A DNA stretch of 64,000 nucleotides, from NCBI GenBank assembly GCA_963699105.1, contig CAVOTI010000003.1, positions 558,001-622,000 of the forward strand, given 5' to 3'. Every line of letters starts with the position of its first letter. Positions within the stretch are counted from its first letter, which is position 1. This DNA comes from Bog-756 sp963699105. GTDB lineage: Bacteria; Actinomycetota; Acidimicrobiia; Acidimicrobiales; RAAP-2. Below are positions 60,193 to 64,000 of the stretch, one piece after another. Position numbers and translations under genes: made by a program. Under the pieces are notes generated by a model. That model was not told where the DNA came from. It did not search any database and was given only the letters and a program-made list of their open reading frames with translations.

Positions 60193-60430
60193 GTGGAGGG
60201 ACACGCTATCCGAAGCCCGGCCTCTGGCGGCCCGATCGGTTGTGGTCAGACCTGTCCGAGCACGCAGCCAGACGCCGCCCCTCGGTCTCGGGCATTCGCT
60301 TTCAGGAATTACCGACCACCAGTATGTTATTTGGAAAACTAGCAGCCCGGCCTGTCGGTCCGGACGACCAGCCGCGCCTTTTGGGCCGGCTAGCTCCGAC
60401 AGCCATCAGCCATCGACCGACGACTCACCA

Positions 60431-61666
60431 TCAGTCGAGCATGCCTGACAGCTCGACCATCAACGCATCCATGGTGAGCACCTCGTTGGCGTTGCGTCCC
60501 AACGCCACCGAGGCATTGCGCAGGGCTTCGACCCGACGCACCGCTCGCCTGGCCTCCGCCGACGTCCCATGGATGTTGGCCCCGCCCGGCTCCCCCTCGC
60601 CGGCGCCAGCGCCAGCGCCAGCACCAGCACCAGCACCAGCGGTGGCGGTAGCCGTCGCCACCAGGCGATCCCGGTACATGGTGGCCAGAGTGGCCAGACC
60701 GAATCGCAGGTCGTCGGTCCGCCAGCGGCGCTCCTCCCGCCGGTGGGCATCCTCCACCTGCTTGCGGCCGGGAATGCCCTTGGCTCCCGTCATCTCGGCC
60801 TGCTCCTCGAGGGCAGCCAGCTCTTGGGCGTGCTGTTGGCGCAACGGCGCCAGTGCCTGGTCGGCCGCCGCCATCAGCTCCGAAGCCACCAATGCCGCCG
60901 CCGCGCCGGTTCCGTCCAATCGAGCAGGTACCGATCTCCACTGCTGCTGACGGGCGACGAAGCCCGGATCACCCACCAAGAGCCGGGCCCGGTCGAGACG
61001 CCCCCCCGATGCCCGGGCCACCGAGTCGGCGTGTTCGGGACCGACATCCCGGGCCACCAACCACGCCACCACGTCATCGTGGGCGACCGGTCCGAAGTTG
61101 ATCTTGACGCAGCGGCTGGCGATGGTGACCAGGCCGGGGGTGAGCTCATCGGCCAGCAGAATGAAGATGGTGGCGGGCGGGGGCTCCTCTACCGTCTTGA
61201 GCAGGGCCGGTGCCGCCTTGTCGGCCAGATGGACGTCGGCCACCACCAGTACTTGGCGGGCCGCTTCGAGCGGTCGCCGTTGCGCCCGGGTGACGATCGA
61301 GCGGGCTTCGTCGATATCAACCGAGGCACCGGTGCGCTCCACCACCACCAGGTCGGGATGCGTGCCGGCCAGAGCACGACGGCAGGTGTTGCACTGATTG
61401 CACCCGCCGTCGGGGCACAACAGGGCGGCGGCGAGAGCCCGCGCCGCCGCCCGCTTGCCGGATCCCGGAGGTCCGTGGAGGAGGTAGGCATGGACCGGGC
61501 GGCGGGCGGCGGAGATCAGCTGGGACACCGCGGCCGGCTGACCCACCACCTCCCCGAACAGGGCCGGCGAAGGTCGGCCACCCGAGTCGGGCGCATCTGC
61601 ATGATCGACGAGGTCGATTTCGGTGACGCCGTCGGACGATTCGCCCACCGAGGCAGTGCCGCTCAT
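60431..61666 (-). CDS. holB: DNA polymerase III delta' subunit
   Basis: Clamp-loader subunit of 411 aa. FGEVVGQPAAVSQL, Walker A HGPPGSGKRAAARAL, the four-Cys zinc module CPDGGCNQCNTCRRAL, LLKTVEEPPPATIFIL and SRCVKINF (sensor 1/SRC) are all present. A (Gly-Ala)n stretch around residues 340-355 comes from a tandem 6-bp repeat. ATG 61664-61666 overlaps the tmk stop. Together with topA and tmk it forms a replication-linked operon. Confidence 0.93.
   Translation of the reverse strand: MSGTASVGESSDGVTEIDLVDHADAPDSGGRPSPALFGEVVGQPAAVSQLISAARRPVHAYLLHGPPGSGKRAAARALAAALLCPDGGCNQCNTCRRALAGTHPDLVVVERTGASVDIDEARSIVTRAQRRPLEAARQVLVVADVHLADKAAPALLKTVEEPPPATIFILLADELTPGLVTIASRCVKINFGPVAHDDVVAWLVARDVGPEHADSVARASGGRLDRARLLVGDPGFVARQQQWRSVPARLDGTGAAAALVASELMAAADQALAPLRQQHAQELAALEEQAEMTGAKGIPGRKQVEDAHRREERRWRTDDLRFGLATLATMYRDRLVATATATAGAGAGAGAGAGAGEGEPGGANIHGTSAEARRAVRRVEALRNASVALGRNANEVLTMDALMVELSGMLD
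60605..60640. repeat. Tandem 6-bp repeat inside holB
   Basis: Six copies of RCCAGC (three GCCAGC, then three ACCAGC), coding Gly-Ala repeats on the minus strand. It lies in a linker-like position between the clamp-loader domains and may vary in copy number between strains. Confidence 0.85.
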
Positions 61667-62325
61667 CGCTGGGCACCCACCGCCGGTGGACCTTCGACCA
61701 CGGGACGGACGCCCTCCCATACGGCAGCGGCCACCGCCTCGATGGGACCAGAGCCGTCCACCACCAACCACGGCGTGGCGGCCTCTTCGGCCAGGCGGCG
61801 GTACCCGTCGGCAACCCGTTGCAGGAACTGGCTTCCCTGCCGTTCGAACCGGTCCTCAGCCTTGTGGCTTCGCCGATTCGAGGCCTCGCTCACCGGCAGT
61901 TCCACCAGCACCGTCAGATCCGGGGCCAGCCCCCGGGTCGCCCATTCGATCAGCACCTCGAGCTCTGACCGGGCGATACCGCGTCCGTACCCCTGATAGG
62001 CGAGGGTGGAAGCCGAAAACCGGTCGGTGACCACCCACGATCCCTGATCGAGGGCCGGCTGGACCACCTCGGCGACATGCTGGGCCCGGTCGGCGGCAGC
62101 CAGGAGTGCCTCGGTCCGGTCGTCCAGCGGCGGCTGGTCCCGATCGAGCAACAGGGCTCGCAACGCCGAACCCAGACCGGTGGCACCGGGTTCGAACGTC
62201 CACAGGGCCCCGAGCCGGCCGGCCAGTAGATGGGCCTGGGTGGTCTTGCCACAGCCGTCGATGCCCTCGAATGCGATCAGACCACCGCCACCCTCGCCAC
62301 CGCCACCGGGGGGACCGCCCGTCAC
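61663..62325 (-). CDS. tmk: Thymidylate kinase
   Basis: Protein of 220 aa that phosphorylates dTMP to dTDP. FEGIDGCGKTTQAHLLA is the P-loop, TDRFSASTLAYQGYGRG is the DRF/Y-Q substrate region and the lid lies around RRSHKAEDRFE. A Gly-rich lead of about 15 residues precedes the first strand. GTG start at 62323-62325 overlaps the topA stop; its own stop overlaps holB. Confidence 0.93.
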   Translation of the reverse strand: MTGGPPGGGGEGGGGLIAFEGIDGCGKTTQAHLLAGRLGALWTFEPGATGLGSALRALLLDRDQPPLDDRTEALLAAADRAQHVAEVVQPALDQGSWVVTDRFSASTLAYQGYGRGIARSELEVLIEWATRGLAPDLTVLVELPVSEASNRRSHKAEDRFERQGSQFLQRVADGYRRLAEEAATPWLVVDGSGPIEAVAAAVWEGVRPVVEGPPAVGAQR

Positions 62326-64000
62326 TCGGGACTACTGGTCCTCTTTACTGCCGCCTTCTTCGCAGCAGCTTTCGGAGCGGACGCCTTCTTGGCGCCGGCC
62401 TTCTTGGCGCCGGTGGCCTTCTTGGCCGTGGCGGCCCGCTTTTTGGCCGGGGCCTTCTTGGCGGCCGGCTTCTTGCGAGTCGACGGACCGGCGGCCCGGC
62501 GCTCGGCCAGCAACTCCGAGGCCCGCTCCACCGTGAGGCTCTCCACATCGTCACCCCGCCGCAGCGAGGCGTTGGTGGTGCCGTCGGTCACGTAGGGGCC
62601 GAACCGACCGTCCTTGACCACCATGGTGACGCCCGATTCTGGGTCGGCACCCAGTTCGCGCAACGGGCCCTTGGCCGTCCGGTTGCCCCGGGTCTTCGGT
62701 TGGGCGAACAGGGCCAGCGCCTCATCGATGGTCACGGTGAGGATCTGGTCCTCGGTGAGGAGACTCCGGGTGTCGCTGCCCCTCTTCAGGTAGGGACCGA
62801 ACTTTCCGTTGTGGGCCACGATCTCCTCGCCGGAACCCGGGTCGGTGCCCACCACCCGGGGGATGCGGAGGAGTTCCAGCGCCTGCTCGAGTGTGAGGGT
62901 GGCCGGCGACATGGAGGCGAACAGTGAGGAGGTGCGGGGTTTCGGCCCGCCGTCCACCAGGTCGCCCAACTGAACATAGGGTCCGAACCGGCCCGCCTTG
63001 ACCTGCACGGTCAGACCCGACGCGGGGTCCTCGCCCAGAGCGCGGTCGGACGACGGGGCCTCGAGCAACTCCTCGGCCCGCTCGATGGTGAGCTCGTCGG
63101 GAGCCAGGTCCTCGGGGATCGACACCCGGTCCTCTCCCCGTTGCAGGTAGGGGCCGTAGCGACCGACCCGGGCCACGATGTCCCGGCCGTCGGTGCCCAC
63201 CCCGATGGGGATCGAGTTGATCTCCCGGGCATCGATCTCCCCCAGGTAGGTGCTGACCTCGCGCTTGAGACCGAGACCCCGCACGTGGCCGGCAACCGTG
63301 GCGGAATCCGCCGCCCCGGCCCGGGTGGCCGCCCCGTCCCGGGTGGCCCCGGCGCCGTTGCCGTTGGCCGGTCCCGAGCCGTTGCCGACCACCGCCGCCC
63401 CCACCGCCGTGGCCTCGCCGTTCCCGGAGACGATCCGCTCGCCGGGGCCGGGGCCGGGCCCGGTGCTCCCGAAGTAGAAACGGGTCAGCCACGGGAGGGA
63501 CTCCTCGTCGCCCGAGGCGATGGCATCGAGGTCGTCCTCCATGGAGGCGGTGAACCCGTAGTCGACCAGGTCGGCGAAGTACCGCTCGAGCAGGCCGACC
63601 ACGGCGAAGGCGGTGAAGGAGGGCACGAGGGCCGTCCCCTTCTTCCATACGTACCCCCGGTCGAGGATGGTGGCGATCACACTGGCGTAGGTGGACGGAC
63701 GCCCGACACCCAGCTCCTCCATGGCCTTGACCAACGACGCCTCGGTATAGCGGGCCGGTGGCTGGGTGGCGTGCGAGCCCGGTTCGAGATCGCCGGCCGA
63801 CACCGGGTCACCCTCGGCCATGGGGGGCAGATGCACCTCCCGGTCGGCCAGCTCGGCCTCGGGATCGTCCTCACCCTCGACATAGGCCCGCAGGTACCCG
63901 GGGAACTGGATGACCTTGCCCGAGGCCGAGAACTCGGCCTCACGTCCACCGACCCCTTCGGGGCCGACCGACGTCCCGGCCAGGCGGACCTGGGCGCTGG
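62322..64000 (-). CDS. topA: DNA topoisomerase I, 5' part beyond window
   Basis: About 559 C-terminal residues of topoisomerase I. The segment YTEASLVKAMEELGVGRPSTYASVIATILDRGYV is the end of the type IA catalytic core. After a Gly/Asn-rich insertion come four C-terminal repeats, each with a GxxGPY core (GRYGPYLQRG, GRFGPYVQLG, GKFGPYLKRG, GRFGPYVTDG), then a Lys/Ala-rich tail of about 50 residues resembling mycobacterial topoisomerase I and histone-like tails. The open frame continues to base 64000 without a start. It is the upstream gene of the topA-tmk-holB set. Confidence 0.95.
   Translation of the reverse strand, partial: SAQVRLAGTSVGPEGVGGREAEFSASGKVIQFPGYLRAYVEGEDDPEAELADREVHLPPMAEGDPVSAGDLEPGSHATQPPARYTEASLVKAMEELGVGRPSTYASVIATILDRGYVWKKGTALVPSFTAFAVVGLLERYFADLVDYGFTASMEDDLDAIASGDEESLPWLTRFYFGSTGPGPGPGERIVSGNGEATAVGAAVVGNGSGPANGNGAGATRDGAATRAGAADSATVAGHVRGLGLKREVSTYLGEIDAREINSIPIGVGTDGRDIVARVGRYGPYLQRGEDRVSIPEDLAPDELTIERAEELLEAPSSDRALGEDPASGLTVQVKAGRFGPYVQLGDLVDGGPKPRTSSLFASMSPATLTLEQALELLRIPRVVGTDPGSGEEIVAHNGKFGPYLKRGSDTRSLLTEDQILTVTIDEALALFAQPKTRGNRTAKGPLRELGADPESGVTMVVKDGRFGPYVTDGTTNASLRRGDDVESLTVERASELLAERRAAGPSTRKKPAAKKAPAKKRAATAKKATGAKKAGAKKASAPKAAAKKAAVKRTSSPE

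Noticed and set aside
60605..60640. Short tandem repeats considered as a CRISPR array
   Set aside because: Units are 6 bp without spacers and lie in frame inside holB.

Overview
High-GC actinobacterial DNA, most likely Acidimicrobiia or a close relative. The case rests on pervasive GC-rich third codon positions and on family content: a mycofactocin-type dehydrogenase, F420/FMN flavoproteins, wax-ester/diacylglycerol acyltransferases, CaiB-type CoA transferases and a DosR-type regulator. No mycolic-acid or mycobacterial marker is present. The class-level placement is inference.

Region 1 (1-23.5 kb) is an acyl-CoA catabolic island. It holds several class III CoA transferases, an aldehyde dehydrogenase, two enoyl-CoA hydratase-family proteins, two acyl-CoA dehydrogenases, an acyl-CoA synthetase, a thioesterase, a MaoC hydratase, a LLM-type flavoprotein, SDRs, an amidohydrolase, a P450, a medium-chain reductase and a serine beta-lactamase-fold esterase. 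They look like a route that activates, oxidises and beta-oxidises a hydrophobic or cyclic substrate; the substrate cannot be read from the sequence. Between about 9.0 and 16.7 kb almost every gene is broken by single-base indels, mostly an extra G or C in a short run, while both flanks are clean. This looks more like poor consensus quality than true decay.

Region 2 (23.6-30.9 kb) is an envelope block: tatA, two overlapping ferritin-like exported proteins (one a Tat lipoprotein), a cupredoxin lipoprotein, a secreted agarase-like glycoside hydrolase with two Ig-like domains, and an MFS exporter.

Region 3 (31.4-59.9 kb) is the most interesting part: an apparent dormancy/hypoxia regulon. A close DosR (DevR) relative sits divergently next to a GAF-domain histidine kinase that resembles DosS but has only one GAF domain. 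Eight 14-bp sites close to GGGACYTTYGGCCC lie upstream of the surrounding transcription units, each with the GGGAC half away from the gene. The units are a 53-aa gene plus universal stress protein; a complete arginine deiminase operon (antiporter, arcA, arcB, arcC); a PNPOx-fold protein; a 68-aa gene; a DrrAB-like ABC exporter; FtsH; a 58-aa gene; and a tandem pair of wax-ester synthase/DGAT genes. A HAD plus GH65 pair, a Pit/DUF47 phosphate pair, a second ABC exporter with its TetR regulator and operator repeats, another MFS pump and an APC permease are interspersed.

Region 4 (60.1-64 kb) is housekeeping: tRNA-Thr(CGT) and the overlapping topA-tmk-holB genes on the minus strand, with topA running off the window end.

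The central inference is that a low-oxygen or redox signal through the DosS/DosR-like pair would switch on substrate-level ATP from arginine, storage-lipid synthesis, stress proteins and membrane proteolysis. This extends the mycobacterial DosR theme to a different actinobacterial lineage.
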